The notes below the pieces were generated by a model. It was not told where the DNA came from and searched no databases. It saw only the letters and a program-made list of their open reading frames with translations. From NCBI GenBank assembly GCA_027924585.1, contig BSBM01000047.1, forward strand, positions 21,267,501 to 21,331,500: a DNA stretch of 64,000 nt. The letters are read 5' to 3'. This DNA comes from Larix kaempferi. Its lineage: Eukaryota > Streptophyta > Pinopsida > Pinales > Pinaceae. This document shows, one piece after another, positions 22,409 to 35,601 of the stretch (within the stretch, counting starts at the first letter, position 1; each line of letters begins with the position of its first letter). A program made the position numbers and the translations under genes.

Positions 22409-23488
22409 CCGCAACCCGTCCGCGACTGTTGCGTTGTTTCCCGCAGTCCGACCGCTCAGATTTGCCACAGACCCGCGGTCTGTTTTCTGCACTTTTTTCC
22501 TATTTTTGAACCTAGCACTTTGCTGCAATATTTTCTGCACCTGCACAGCCATCTGTCCTATCTGCAGCCATACTTCCCTACAGCCTATTTTCTGCAGTAT
22601 TATTTCTGTTCCATTTACAGAATATTTAAAAAAAAAAAATTCAGCATTTTAATTGAAAAGAGAAAATTTTGCATTTCAAAGTTTAAATTCTATATTGTTA
22701 TTTTTAGTTAGAAAGTTGCCCACCCTGTGGCACTTTTACTTGGGTTCATCATCTCACACGCACACACTCTGTCACCTAATTCAAGTGAGCCCTAAAATAC
22801 TACTTAACACAACCAACATTCTAACCCCACTTGGGGAACACATAAGAATTTTTGTAGTTAGGTAGGAGATGGGGGATAGGAATCCAAATAACACCCCTTG
22901 GTTGCTTACACTTGAGACATAGCTGTTGTTCATTAGGGAACCAAAATCCCCTAGTATTTTTTGACATGGTTTAAAACCAATTTATTGGGAAGGCCTCTCC
23001 CCTAGGAGGGTTGAAGTCGCCAGACTGGTTCTGGAAGCCTGAGTGGAATACCACACTCCATTCAGTAACCGATGGATACCTTTCGCAGTTCTTGGTGTAT
23101 CACCCATATGGGGATACAGCGGCGATAGAACCAAACGGCATATTCACCCGACCGAATGTGTCATGAACGCGGTATCTTAATTGCTTTTCTTCTAGGATTG
23201 ACTACCCGGTGTCCCTCCCGGTAGGGGGATATCTTTAGCCACTTGGCTCTACTATCTATACTGTCTGACTTGGATTTCATAACCTTGCAGAGGATATGTC
23301 TAGTTGAGTCAGAATACTATTTAGCTAGGTGTTTGCATGCTCCCTTACCTCCTTTTGGTCTAGCGAGTCCACTATTTTTATTTTTTAGGAAACCTGCTGC
23401 TTGTTGGTATTTTGACCATTTCTGTTGATACTCCACTTATTGTAGCACAACTGTTACAGTAAGTGTTTTGAGTTGGTTGTTGGCCTGA

Positions 23489-25858
23489 GTGCCATATTTT
23501 TTGAGCTCTCCTTCTGCACATTCGGTTGCATTAGGGTTTTTGAGCTGTTTTTCACTCAACACAACCCCCAGATACTTGACACCATCTGTCACCATTGAGT
23601 CCTCGAGACATTCTCGGTGCCTCCGGGGCGAGCCCCCACAGCACGGTTCACTTGACATCACCCGTCATAGACATAGATCTTCATCACTTAATACCACTCA
23701 TCATAGATCTCGAGTTTTGTCACTTGACTCCACTCGTCAACGGCATAGAACTCCGTCACCTGATCTTGACGCCCCTTATTTTACCTCTGATTCTGAGGCA
23801 GAGTCTAAGAACCCCACTTACACTGCACCAACCAGCCCCATGGCTGGCATGACTTCCACCCCTTTCTTTGTAGGGACCCTTGGGGGAACATCGACCACCA
23901 CACTAGCTACCACACCTTCTTTGGGTATGACCTCGATGGAGCCCACATCTACCATTTCGATCACTGTACCCACTCCAGTAGCTGGCATTCCTATCGCCAC
24001 TCCATCAGTGACTCACACTACCCTTGGTGGTGCAGGACCGTCCCATACCACTTTCCTTCCTCCACTTGGGGGAAACATCCCAAACCCAACCCCTCCATTT
24101 GGGGGCATTGGCCCCAACATGGTCACACCCACTAGTATGTCACATCCTTCTACTATCTTGCCATTCATGGCTAGTCACAACCTTCCTAACCTAGCTAGAA
24201 TGACTAACGATCCCATCAGACACGACCCTGCGTGGCCTCACATGCCCACCAAGATCCCCTCCGACATCCCTAAGTTTGAGGGTAAGGTAGGTGAGGACCC
24301 CCAGAACCATATTATGTCCTTCCATCTATGGTGTTCCTCCAACTCCATAGTGGACGACTCTATCCGCCTCCGTCTGTTACAACGCACCCTCACTGGCTCT
24401 GCAGCTAAGTGGTACATTGAGCAGCCCCATGGGACCCATGCCACCTTTACCTCCCTTGCCTTGACCTTCCTGTAGTTCTTTCAGTTACCTGTCCACTATG
24501 ACGCGGGACTTGAGATCCTACCGTCTTGCAGACAGAACACGGCTACCCACATCACTGACCACATTCATGAGTGGCGTCGACGTTGCAGCCTCTGCAAAAT
24601 CAAGCTAGACGACCGTATCTTCTTAGATTGGTTTCTAAAATCCATCCTTCCTGTCATTGCCAAGGATGTGGCATCCGAACGACCCCAGTCCGAAGAAGAG
24701 GCCATCCTCAAAGCCCAGTAATTTGACCTCATTTACGCCCAGTCGGGTTATCTGTATTCCATCATACCTGACGCCCCTCGCGGCGATTCCTCCCAGCACG
24801 ATGCGACGAGGGCATCCCATGCCGCAGATGGCATCATTGGCCATGTTGCCTCGCATCCTCAACCCTTTTCCATAGCACATCCTAGCCATGGCCCCAACCT
24901 TTCGCGGGCTACATCTCAATCCAGAGCAACCAATTCATATGCTCCCATTGCACATCACAACCATTCCCACGGACCCTCTTGTCCACCTCAGTGCTTTGGT
25001 CATGCATACCTCGCTTACGCCCCCCCAGTCGCACCTTAGCCAAATTACCACCCACAGGTTGCACCGGCTCCTATGTCCTCTCAAGCCCAACCCACTTATT
25101 ACCCGCCACAGGTAGCCCCTGCGGAAGACCCACAACCCGTTCCGTAGACGTATCATCAACCCCCACAAGGTTCAGCACTTGTGCAACCTCCACCTACTTA
25201 TTATCCACCGCAGCCTGCTCCCGCACCTGCACAACCCCAGAACCCAGCTGCTGCCCAAGGGAAAGTGTACGGCCAATAGAATTCGCAGCAAAACCAAAAC
25301 AACCAGCGCCAACAAGGCCAGCAAAACCATGGAAAAGGCCGTAACCATGGGAACAACCCCCCTCCAGACCAAGCCGGTCAACCTCCCAATCCCCCAAAAA
25401 ACAATAACACGGCACCTGCCAACCAGAACCCTGATCAGCCACCCAAGCAGGCCAAAAATCCTAATTTGCGAACAAACCATCCTTGTTCTATTTGTGGGGT
25501 CTATGGCCACTACACACATGCTTGCCCACATTTGGAGCGAGCTCGGCAACTCTGGACTGATGATGCCCATCGCCAAGGGCACGCAGCTCCTTAGGCGCCA
25601 CCCAAACCCCCACCCCTTCAGCATCAACCTTTGGTGCTGCAAAACCCCTTACCAACCCAAGGCGTAGTGAACACTCAGCCGTTGGCTCCCCCTCAGGGAA
25701 ACGCACCACCACAACAACAGATCACTTATGCTGCTCCTGATCAACCCATGTTAGACTCAAGTACCCACCACTTGTTAATGATCCACCAGACCATGTATTC
25801 CGACCCGAACCTCGCGGTCCCCATCTGCGTGATCCACCCTGGAACCCACGATCCCTGA
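23489..25858 (+). pseudogene. retrotransposon gag with six in-frame stops
   Basis: A single reading frame of about 790 codons. The N-terminal region has HRHRSSSLNTTHHRSR-type repeats and a Pro/Thr-rich segment. A Retrotrans_gag-type core follows (IPKFEGKVGEDPQNHIMSFH, LTGSAAKWYIEQ), then a Gln/Pro-rich linker and a CX2CX4HX4C zinc knuckle (CSICGVYGHYTHAC, near 25490-25535). Stops lie at 24473 (TAG), 24719 (TAA), 25037, 25145, 25277 and 25592 (all TAG), all in the same frame with no shift seen. Each fits a Gln position, consistent with C-to-T change. The true start codon is uncertain. Confidence 0.8.
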
Positions 25859-28648
25859 CCGCGGTTCCATCCCACAAACCGGCGGTCCACCCCACGTGGA
25901 CCGTACAAAAACTCCCCTGGGACCCACTACCCCCCCCCCCCCCCTCGAACCCAATGAAAATGTAGGTATGAGTTTGTCGGAATACCTGTAACTCCCGGAT
26001 CTGAAAACGGCCAATCGGATCGTCCAGAAACACCAACTTAGCTCTGGTCCACTCTAATCACTAGTAAAAGTCAACCAGTTCAAATGACACTTGTCATGTT
26101 GGACCCACTTACTATTTATAGTCCATTGACTTTTTCATTTTTTGGCCATTCTGAACCCATACGGAGTCCATTTTTTGAACCGTTTCCACCACTGGAATCA
26201 TCACGACGAGACCGTCATGATGGTCAACTTGTTTTCTTATTTTTTCCACATCATTTTTTGAGCATTTTTTTTAGACACCACTAGTCGCCTCGGTTTGCGG
26301 GCCACTTCGGCTGCTCTTTGTTTTTGATATATTTTATATCATCGGATTCATTTTTCTGAGCCCGTGATGATGCTTGAGATCATTTCTCGCTCTCACCCCC
26401 ATATTTTTTGGGTATTTTTCCAAAATGCCCCCCGTCGCCTCGGTTTGCGTACCACTTCAGCCGTTCTCTATTTTTGACACTTTTTATATCGCCGGATTCC
26501 TTTTTCCGAGCTCGTGATGATGCTTGAGATCATTTCTCGCTCTCACCAGGTACAGTTTCAACATTGTGTCCAGACACCTTGCTGCCTCGGTTTGCATGCC
26601 ACATCGGCCGCCATCGGATTGTTCAACACTTTTACATGAGCCCTTCACTCCTTTCATACTGCAATTATTTCGTTATTTTGCCACCATTCATTATCCCGCA
26701 AGGAGGTCCACCAGTGTTCCCCCCCACCCTCGTTCTTGGTCATCATCAATGTTCCTTGATTGAGCACTTCCTCCTTGCTTGACCATTCCTTTTGTTCGGT
26801 ATAATTTTATCCCTTTTTCAGGCCGGACAAGTCCTTTACGAAAAAGGCACTTAGGGAGTTTCCGTTAAGCTATTTTCTGACTCCTAAAACAATGAAAAGA
26901 TCACCGAGCAATCTTGATTCCTTTCATGCTCATTAAAGTACCTGAAAGGGCGTCTATCTGGTATAAGTTTAACCCTTTTACGGACCTGGTAGACTAATTA
27001 CGAAAAATGAATACTCTAGTCACACTGGCTAGAAGATTTCTTCATTGCATCCTTTTATGCTTCTTCGGGCCTTGGAGACTAACACACAAAAAAGCACCCC
27101 CTTGGAGTCTTCTTATTTGCTTTCAGACTCTCTAAAATTGAAAGCAACCACGAGCATGCGCTATCCTGGGCTCGTACAAATCCACACAACGGTACCATTC
27201 CATTATTTCAGAGTCTTCTTATCGCTTTCAGACTCCTTAAAATTGAAAGCACTCACGAGCATGAACTGTCCTGGGCTCATATAAATCCACACGACAGTAC
27301 CATTTTACACACACTTCTTCTAGTTCCTTAACCCATGAAGAAGTCCCCCCGTGCCTCTTGGCACTATGATCAATCATCTCAGCAGCACCCCCAATCAGGT
27401 CGCCTTTGTTCAGAGTAGTCTGCAGTCTCCTTCCATTTTACACCAGCTTGAGTATCACTCATCCCAGTCACTATCCTTGATCCAGTACAACTATGATCCT
27501 TTTCCCACCAGTCAGTTTCATATGCTGCCCATCGTCCCCGCCATCATACTCTGAACAAAGGAAGTTTGAGTCCACCCACTCTACTTGCCTAGTTATCCCC
27601 CATAATATGTCAGTCCTACCATCAGTACTCTCACACTTCGGTTCTCCACCTCGCGCTCCTATCAAGGAAACATCATTTCCTTGCTAGTTGTAGGTCTCCC
27701 TCTGTCGACGACAACCCCTCTATTCTAGAGGATAGACCTAGAGGTCCCTGTGCCTTGGACCCATCACCATCTAGGGTGAGTGCCTATGGACCATTTTGAG
27801 AGGAGTCATCATTGCCTCTCCGAGTGGTTGTTTCTCACATGCTCGACTTCAACACCTTGATCGCATCGTTGAGAATCGCGCATGGTTTATATCCCTTTAG
27901 TTATTGGTCGAAGACCCCGGATTTCCCCCGACTCTAGCACATTAGTGAGTCACTTCGGAACGCCCAGTTATATGTTCCCGTGGATGTCCGGGTTGCGTTG
28001 GCGATTATATTCGGAAGCCATCCAGTTATATGCTTCCTTGAGTACCCAGTTCAGTTCCAGTTCAGTGTACCATTGAGGATATGACTCCCCGTCACTATGA
28101 TCCGGCAGCTCATCAGTTCCTCTGGTACCCCACTTAGTAGCACTGTTGTTATTCCAGTGTATCACTTCTTCAACTCAGACATGGTCAGCCCAGCAGTATG
28201 TCCCAAATTTGTGTCCCCTCTAGACCCTTCTGATGTACATAGTGGTTCTCTATGTATCTTACAGGTCGCCCTTTTTCGGGTCTCACAGTTATTTTTTATG
28301 TATCTTGATACGAGCATGGGTATTCCTGCCTCGTCCATATATTGAGATTCTTCCTCATTCATTATTTGAGGCCATGTATATTTCAGGTCCCCATATTTTG
28401 GACCCCATTGTTATTATTGTTCTATATCTTGATACGAGCATGGGAATGCCCGCCTCGTCCATATGTTCAGATTATTCCTCATTCATTATTGAGGTCGTGT
28501 ACTTTCAGTTTTTGCAGTTTGTTCAGGACCGTTGTTCTGGGCTCTAGTTCGTTTCTTCTCTTCCCCACATCCCAGGAAAACCATAAAAGACTTATGATGT
28601 CTATCGGCCATACGATGAGCTCCTGCCCTCACACATCAGGGGGCAATC
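25859..28648 (+). other. non-coding 3' region of gag-only element
   Basis: 2.8 kb without a recognised domain. It contains three sets of internal direct duplications: 26285-26395 with 26432-26546 (GCCTCGGTTTGCG, GATGATGCTTGAGATCATTT), 27105-27200 with 27210-27305 (TCAGACTC-TAAAATTGAAAG, CCTGGGCTC), and 28298-28380 with 28428-28500 (CTTGATACGAGCATGGG). A C-run lies near 25930-25945. A purine-rich CAGGGGGCAATC precedes the 3' LTR as polypurine tract. Confidence 0.7.
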
Positions 28649-29402
28649 TGTTAACACCCAAAAAGTGCTCACTACCTCATCTACCCCATTACATGACTCA
28701 TTTGTCCATATTTCCTACCATATTTGCCTCCAAAACCTTAAAATCCCATTAAAAAGCCTCCAAAAGGCCACAAAACCATTAAAAAAACTTTCAAAAGGCC
28801 AAAAAACCCCTTTCCCCCCCAAAATAATCCAAAATTCCTCCAAAATAGCAAAAACCCTCTAAAAAGGGAATAAAAAATACAAAAAAGAGGAAAAAGAGAG
28901 AAAAAAGGAAGCAAAAACCCTATACAACTGACCTAAACCATATGGTGCCAAAAACCATGGGCCAACACTCCACCACTAAAAACCTATAAATAGGTGATGG
29001 AGACCCCTCATTTCATATCCACAGTCAAACACACCCTTACTCTACCAAAATCACTCTTGAAACCCTAGCTCACCCTTGAGCTACTTTCACACTTGAGTGC
29101 CCCTTTGGCCCATTTCCAACCCTTTGGAAAAAGAGAAAGAAGCAAAATTGGAAGCTTGGAAGCAACCCTCCTGGACTGTTGCAAGAGCTTCACCAACCTC
29201 TACACCTGAGGTAATCTTTAATACAAAAAGAAAAATCTTTTGCCATATTTTCATGTTTTATTATTTATGTTAATGCTCATGCTAGGTTAAATTTCATATT
29301 GTTTTATTGCTTTAATCTACTATTTATTGAACTGCTACTAAGGAGTCCCTTCTCCTTAGTAGGTGCTCATTTGCACAAGCTGGGGTGAAAACCCTAGCTA
29401 CA
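28649..29402 (+). repeat. 3' LTR of gag-only element
   Basis: 754 bp, same length and ends as 21008-21761, followed by target copy GTGAT at 29403-29407. Confidence 0.95.
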
Positions 29403-30445
29403 GTGATAATACTCAAGCTTACTCAACAAAGAGGGATCATAACTTTTAGGCACATGAATGAGGAGTGATCAGGACACTTCACCACTTTATTCTCCCAACT
29501 TAGACTAACTTGGAATATAAATACAATATGGTTCAGGGCACACTGACACGAGTTAGCAACTGGGCATCTTGATAACGCTTTGCTGCTCATAACAACAAGT
29601 AGACGCACAACAACTGCATTCTCAAATTCCTCTTCGACTCTCAACTAAGCACTCTGTCACCATTCAAAATTATATTTCTCTCAAATAAGGGACGTCTCTT
29701 TCTGCAAAGATGAGAATGATGGATTGGTCGATGGGTGGATGGATTAATTCCTCACCAGACATGGAAAGATAGATACACCCTTGAGGGGGATCGAGTTGCT
29801 TGACCACACAACTGATTAACTGACTAACACACTCACTGATAGGATCATTTACAGACTTACTGACATGTTTACTGTGCCATCCCTCAATTGATAGGTAATT
29901 TAAGGGTGACTTCAATGTAACTAATCGCTTACCAAAAAAGCAATATCCCCTCTCCGATTCTGTAAGGAAAATGACACTACTCTGTCACAAGTAGCTCAGG
30001 CCCACACCTTCCTTTCCCTAAGAGAATAATTGTCTCAACTATCTTCCTCTTGGAAGAATTAAATGATTGGTTCGCATGAGTCAAACTAACATCTAATGGC
30101 TCATCAATACTCTCCAGGAAAGTGGCTCTCATCTATTGGCTTCATAGATTCAATATGCCCCTCCCTCACCTTAGGATAATCATGCCCCTTTCTCTTGTTT
30201 CCTTGCATAGTAAGCTATGGATTCATTTATTATTATCAAGCACATGTACATCATATTTACAATACTGTTGCGCTTGACTAGCACATGCTTCTCTAACCAC
30301 ATTAGTTGCTAATATACAAAAATATATTTGGGATTTCCATGATAGGTCCTTTGCCTCGAGTTCCTCACCATGTCCCATGAATTACATAAACAATATTGCA
30401 TCATTTACACAGTTTGTGTCAATGGTCAAAACTAGGGACATTACA

Positions 30446-31781
30446 TATCATATGGGACATGCAAGTACCTATGTCGGGGCTATGGACACTTGCTAGTAGT
30501 GGAGCAATCATGTTCATACCAAGGTTACTTCGCCGAGGCTATGGATGCTCACTAGTAGTATAGAAACACAAATGGACATAAATAAATAGGTCAAGAAAGC
30601 TTCACATGAACCTTATTTAATTTGTAGCAACCTTTTGGTACTAAAATGGCATCTGTTAGAGAACTAAAGTCAGAAAATAACTTCAAATTTATGGTTTTAT
30701 GGTTCTAGCTAGCATATTTCTTGGCATTGGGAATTAACATTCATGAAGTTGTTTCCAAAAAGAGATTTTGGTGGAGGCCCATAAGTATAATAATGGAACG
30801 TATGATGAAGGTAACTTATTTGATTTCTCAGACCAATGCTAATTATTTACTCACTATAAAGATCTAGATTTTTCACAGTATGTCACTAGTCGTTGAGCTA
30901 GAAATAACACCCCATATTTTTCTTCCCCGGAAGAAAATTCATGGATCCCTATGAATTTTACTCTTGGATTTCATATCAAACTTTTGATCCCTATAATTGA
31001 TCCATATTAGAAATTTTGTACTAACTTTGATCAACTAGATATCTACAATTGGATTGATTTTATTTTTAACACTATTTGTTTTAACCACCCATCCTAATCT
31101 GGTCAAATATCCTCATGTAATTGTTTATCCATTTTTGGACTAAATATGCTTAGTGAGTAGTCTAATGCCATACATTGATTTATGTTTTCCCATCCATTAA
31201 ATTTTTTAATGATTTTATTTCTATCCATGCATCGCCATGAAAATAATGTTCTTGAGCACTATATTACTTGTTTGGAGAACTTCTAGTAATATGCGATGTA
31301 TCTTTGTCCACCTAAACTTATATCGTGTGACGTAGTGTGTACCTCAACATATTATTATCATGACACCAAAAGTTTTCGTATCATGTGATATATTACAGGA
31401 AACAAAAGTTTTTTGTGATGGGACATATCACCTAAAACAAAGTTCTCCCTTCCCTGCACCACATCTTGAGCACATGAGTTTCTTCCCTTGTGACATATCT
31501 CATTTGGAAAATGAATCTCCTAGACGACATATTGCAAACTCGAATGTATTTCCTACACGGCATATTAAATATGAACATTTGTTTAATGTAAAAATGCACG
31601 CCACCACTCAAAAGTATTTTCCCATGTGACACAACGTCCCTTCTTGTTGTAACAAGGTTAATCATCACATAATCCCAAAGGTTGAAACTTGTGATGTGAC
31701 ACAAGTCTAAAATGTTTATAGCATATGACATAAGTCCAGGTGAGAGAGTGATTTCATGGATAAGGTTATTATTCTCTAACA
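30446..31781. other. no gene seen; ends in copia LTR end
   Basis: AT-rich DNA without a recognised domain. The final 60-100 bases before 31781 (GAGAGAGTGATTTCATGGA, then TTATTCTCTAACA) match the LTR ends at 7097 and 37766, so at least the right part is the 3' LTR of the remnant that follows. A short open frame at 31360-31629 shows no motif. Confidence 0.5.
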
Positions 31782-33517
31782 CCCACCATAAGCTAAATTA
31801 GATGAAATAAATGTAAAAGAAAACTAGGTCTTCACAATTTGTAGTCATGTTAGGTACCTAATATATACAAAGATTATCCAAAATTGAGAAAGAGGGAAAA
31901 CCTCACTGCACCTCCCCCGAAAAAGATAATGCAAATGAGCCTACTCACAGGATGTCTTCAATCCTAAGGAAGCTCACAACTGGGTGAAATGCTTCTCTAT
32001 GAATGTCTTTGTGAATATGTCTGTAAACTTTTGTGAGCCCCTTTTTCTCTTGGGATGCATACCAACCACCATTCACAAGATGCAAACCCTTTGAAGTGCT
32101 TGAATATTGATTCTTGACCACTCCAAGCTTCAAATCTAGGAAACCCTTTAATCCTTGATGACAAACTCTGTGAAATGTTGATGTAAAATATGTAGAAATT
32201 GAGATAATTGAAGAGACATCCTTGAGATCTTCTTCAATGAAAACCTGATTTGTGACAAGTTCTCCTTAATTGTGTGATAGATTTGAACATATGTATTATC
32301 TCTAAGATCTTGATTTTGAACAAGTTCTCCCATACAAATTAAAAAACAGTTGATGGCCTCTTCTTTTAGTCCTATAAAAGGATCTTCCTAAACTTAATGG
32401 ATGATCTAAACTAGTGCATATCCAAAAGTGGTATGGTTTGTGCATGGTTCAATGAAAGTAAATATGTCCTCGTAGGCCATGTGCTTGGAAGCTTCAAAGT
32501 CTAGGATGCATGAGGATGGATGGAAGTATAAATTGCTACAAGTGCATGGTATCTATCATTGTTTGTTGTAGCAACATCCTTGTTGTGCTTATCCTCTTCT
32601 AATTATTCATTGAACCTGTTGTATCTACAATCCTCTTCTACATGTGGGCCCTTCCTGTAGTATGCACATAATGGTAGCTCCTTCTTGGTCTTTTCGTCAT
32701 CAAAGTCTGAATCTTCATGTGCAACCCTTTGATTTGATTCCTTGTTTCCTTTCAATGGAGGTCTTTTCTTGCTCATATTCTTGTTCCTATGATTATTTAC
32801 AAGCAGATACACATTAGAGGACATTGTAAGGATCATTGGGTTGAGCTTATCTTACCATTGAAGAAAGGAGGCTACAAAGTTGTCCAGTGTAGGCATGGTC
32901 CAAGAGGCACCAAGTGCCAATGTTTTAGAATGGAAGGAGGAGACATACATACCATAGTCTAGTACCAATTTGGATGAAATTTAGAGCACCATTTGAGTGT
33001 TGTCCTTCTCTATCTTACACATCTTGAGTTGAAGTAGTATGTACTTGAACTTGGTGAAGAACTCTTGTATGGATTTGAAATTCCTAGGGTTTAGATTGAG
33101 TATTTCTACCTTTAATTGGTGGCACCTCATCTCAATTTGTGTTCCGAAGATTGTAGACAACTTGGTCCATATGCCATTTCAAGACTTTTTTTCTTCGATG
33201 TGATATATGAGATCCAGAGATACTAAGTAGCATAGAAACTTGAAGTCTTCATCCATTCTGTTTAGGTACTTAGACTTGTCTACAACTGAATTCAACTCTA
33301 CTTTGGTTCCCATTGTGATCCTATAGAGTCCCCTCATTCACAAGAGCATCTCTACTCTTGATTTCCAGTCGAAATAATTGAAGGGAGTAAGGATTTGTTG
33401 AGGAGATAGATCCATTCCAACTGATGCGCTTTTGATGGCTGCTTCAGCCTGCAATATGTTTTCTTTACCTGCAAACCTACACTAAGCCCTTTAGAACTCC
33501 TAAAACTCATACACCAT
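31782..33517 (-). pseudogene. internally deleted copia element, second locus
   Basis: Same order as 7098-8850 on the minus strand: PBS-like complement at 33506-33517; gag N-terminus about 33430-33090, frame-disrupted, with a counterpart of the KGLYRITMGTKVE block; gag C-terminus 32836-32603 with CAYYRKGPHVEEDC, the second Cys again Tyr; protease remnant near 32490; then the RNase H tail with intervening pol missing; and a polypurine-type tract at 31782. Its gag part from 33092 onward is where copy B of the duplication begins to match copy A. Confidence 0.7.
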
Positions 33518-35351
33518 ATAAGATTTTGGAGAAAAAGATCTAGATTCTAAAAACAAATCAATACATTTGCAAGCAATCAATAATGTGACAAAATCATGTC
33601 ATTAATTATCAACACAAGAAAAAAATGAGCAATAGATCTTTCAATAACACATTAAATTGTTATATTCCATCAACTATACAAACATGACTGAATTTATGTC
33701 ATGAAAGCAATTTGAATTGGTTATGTAAGCAATTTAAATGGATCTCTAGTGCATAAAACCTAGCATTAGAATAGTGCCATAAAGTTGTTGGACATTGTAT
33801 TACATCAAATGAGAGCTAAGCTATACATTGTATTACAATAAATGAAAATGTATATATTAATTTATGTATAAACATATTAAGTTGATAAACAATGCTCTCA
33901 CAAATCTATATTTATATAATAAAAAAATATTAAAATCAAATTTATTTTTCTAACTTTATGAATTTTTACTCCAATATTATATTCTTATATATATTTGTGT
34001 TTGTCTCATGCTCAATAATGCTCACATGTATAATACAACAAAAGATTAAAAAACAAATAAATGTTTCACACCACATACACATGAATTCTGCACTCCAGTA
34101 TTCAATTCTTTATTTAGAATTTTAGTTGATCAAAATATATTTATGTTTTCTACGCAATCAATTTTGATTGAAGCCGAGACTAACAGGCAAGAGTAATTTG
34201 ATTGAACAGCGTGCAATCAATTTTGTTTGTCTCCTGTTCGTGCAATCAATTTGATTGAAGTTCCAAATAAACATGTAAAAGCAATAGAAATTTCTTTTAT
34301 TTAGAATTTGGTTTAATTAGTTATATATATTTGAAAAAAAAAACTAAAACTTAATAGTGTCTGAAATGAATCTACACACAAGTGCATCATTATAGTATAC
34401 TAATGCATGAATTTGAATGTTTGGACAACTAAATTGGTGTGCAACTAATGTTTTTACTAATATAATATTTGTATTTTTTAAATAACATTATTAATTTACC
34501 TAGCGCATTTAGTGCCATAAATAATACTAGTGTATTTTGACTATTGAAAATTAAATTTAGTTTTTTATTTCAAAAATTTCCAGAAACATGATGGTGTATT
34601 GGTATGTCATAACCACATCAAGGTGTTTATCAAAGTAATGCAACATCCTAGACCATTTTAAATTTATTCTACAAAGTTCTATAGCTATACAAATGCACCA
34701 ATGTTCCATACTGTTAGGTGCATCAAGGTAGGGTTAAATAAAAATTATTGAATGGTGATTTCATTTGCAAATATATTCCAATGTTTTAGACCACATAAAA
34801 ACTAGTGTATAACAAACTTGTATGACCGACTTGTCATTATTGTTGTTGATTTATCACATTCCTCCTTCCCTTCTATTTACAAGTGGATTTTAAATTGTGT
34901 AAAAAGATTCTATAACTTGTTTATTTTTCTACATGGAAACCATGCCTCATAAGTTACAAAACAAAGACAACATGTAAAGTGTTTATTACCTAATTTCATT
35001 TTTTTTAGCAGATTAACAATTCAAATTTCTCTTTCATTTTCAATCTTTTTATAATTACCTATGATGCTTTTGAGTTGTTCAACTCACATTGGCACATAAT
35101 GCACCCTATAAATTTATAGGAAACACCATTTACGGTTTGTTTATATTTTAGAGTTTCACCTGGGCATCATAATATAAGAACCCTCACAATGGTATTACAA
35201 TTGTGCTTTATAATATATGGTTCCACCATTTATAGTGGTTCTTTATTATAAATGCATTGGTAAAAAGTGCAAATGCACTGCAAAGTCACATTGTGCAATG
35301 TATTTTTTAATGGATATGTACCACTTACACTGTATATCATCATCGTAAATG

Positions 35352-35601
35352 CACTATTCATGTCAAGGTACAGTGGTCCGTTGGTGGGGATAGATAGATT
35401 TCATTCCATCCATCCGGGTTCAATTCCGTTGAGACATCTTCTGGCTTGGATGCCTGGTTGACGGTTTTCTCGATCTACCATCCACGATATGTGGGGAAGT
35501 TTGTTGGGATTTCCCATGCGTACATGTTAGCTTTCCTTGATTCCTTCGGAATAACAAGAAGGTGGTATTTTCCGCGTGAAAAAAAAAATTCACCATTCAT
35601 G
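35352..35601 (+). mobile_element. tRNA-type SINE with target duplications
   Basis: The body at 35363-35590 has a Pol III B box GGTTCAATTCC (35417-35427, matching GGTTCRANNCC) and a weaker A box TGGTCCGTTGG (35374-35384), 43 bases apart. A run of ten A closes it at 35579-35588. Flanking copies CACTATTCATG (35352-35362) and CACCATTCATG (35591-35601) form an 11-bp target duplication with one mismatch. Open frames over this stretch are not taken as coding. The family is not named. Confidence 0.65.

Larger units (their letters stand above)
21003..29407 (+). mobile_element. gag-only LTR retrotransposon (TR-GAG-like)
   Basis: LTRs of 754 bp each (21008-21761, 28649-29402) begin TGTTAACACCC and end CTAGCTACA. 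They are flanked by the 5-bp target duplication GTGAT at 21003-21007 and 29403-29407. The leader starts TTTTGGCGACTCC, a PBS-like sequence I cannot assign to a tRNA. The only coding content is a gag frame at 23489-25858; no protease, reverse transcriptase or integrase motifs appear in the 2.8 kb that follows. It would depend on a partner element for mobility. It sits inside the LTR of another element. Confidence 0.9.
19366..30445 (-). repeat. 5' LTR (about 2.7 kb) split by an 8.4 kb insertion
   Basis: The plus-strand start TGTCACATCCC at 19366 and end GGGACATTACA at 30445 give an LTR of about 2.68 kb once the insertion at 21008-29402 and one GTGAT target copy are removed. The left arm contains three diverged subrepeats starting near 20250, 20489 and 20729, with CAGACTCGGTTAG and GGGGTCC as landmarks and a period near 240 bp. 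Confidence 0.6.

Noticed and set aside
22067-22552. Overlapping frames of 60-146 codons on both strands
   Set aside because: They come from the 64-bp tandem repeat, which shifts register each unit; no protein family is implied.
25172-25642. 156-codon minus-strand frame
   Set aside because: Antisense to the gag linker and zinc knuckle; no motif, composition explained by Gln/Pro codons on the other strand.
35363-35590. Open frames at 35267-35461 and 35446-35640 as a small gene
   Set aside because: The stretch has SINE hallmarks (B box, A-run, target duplications) that explain it better.
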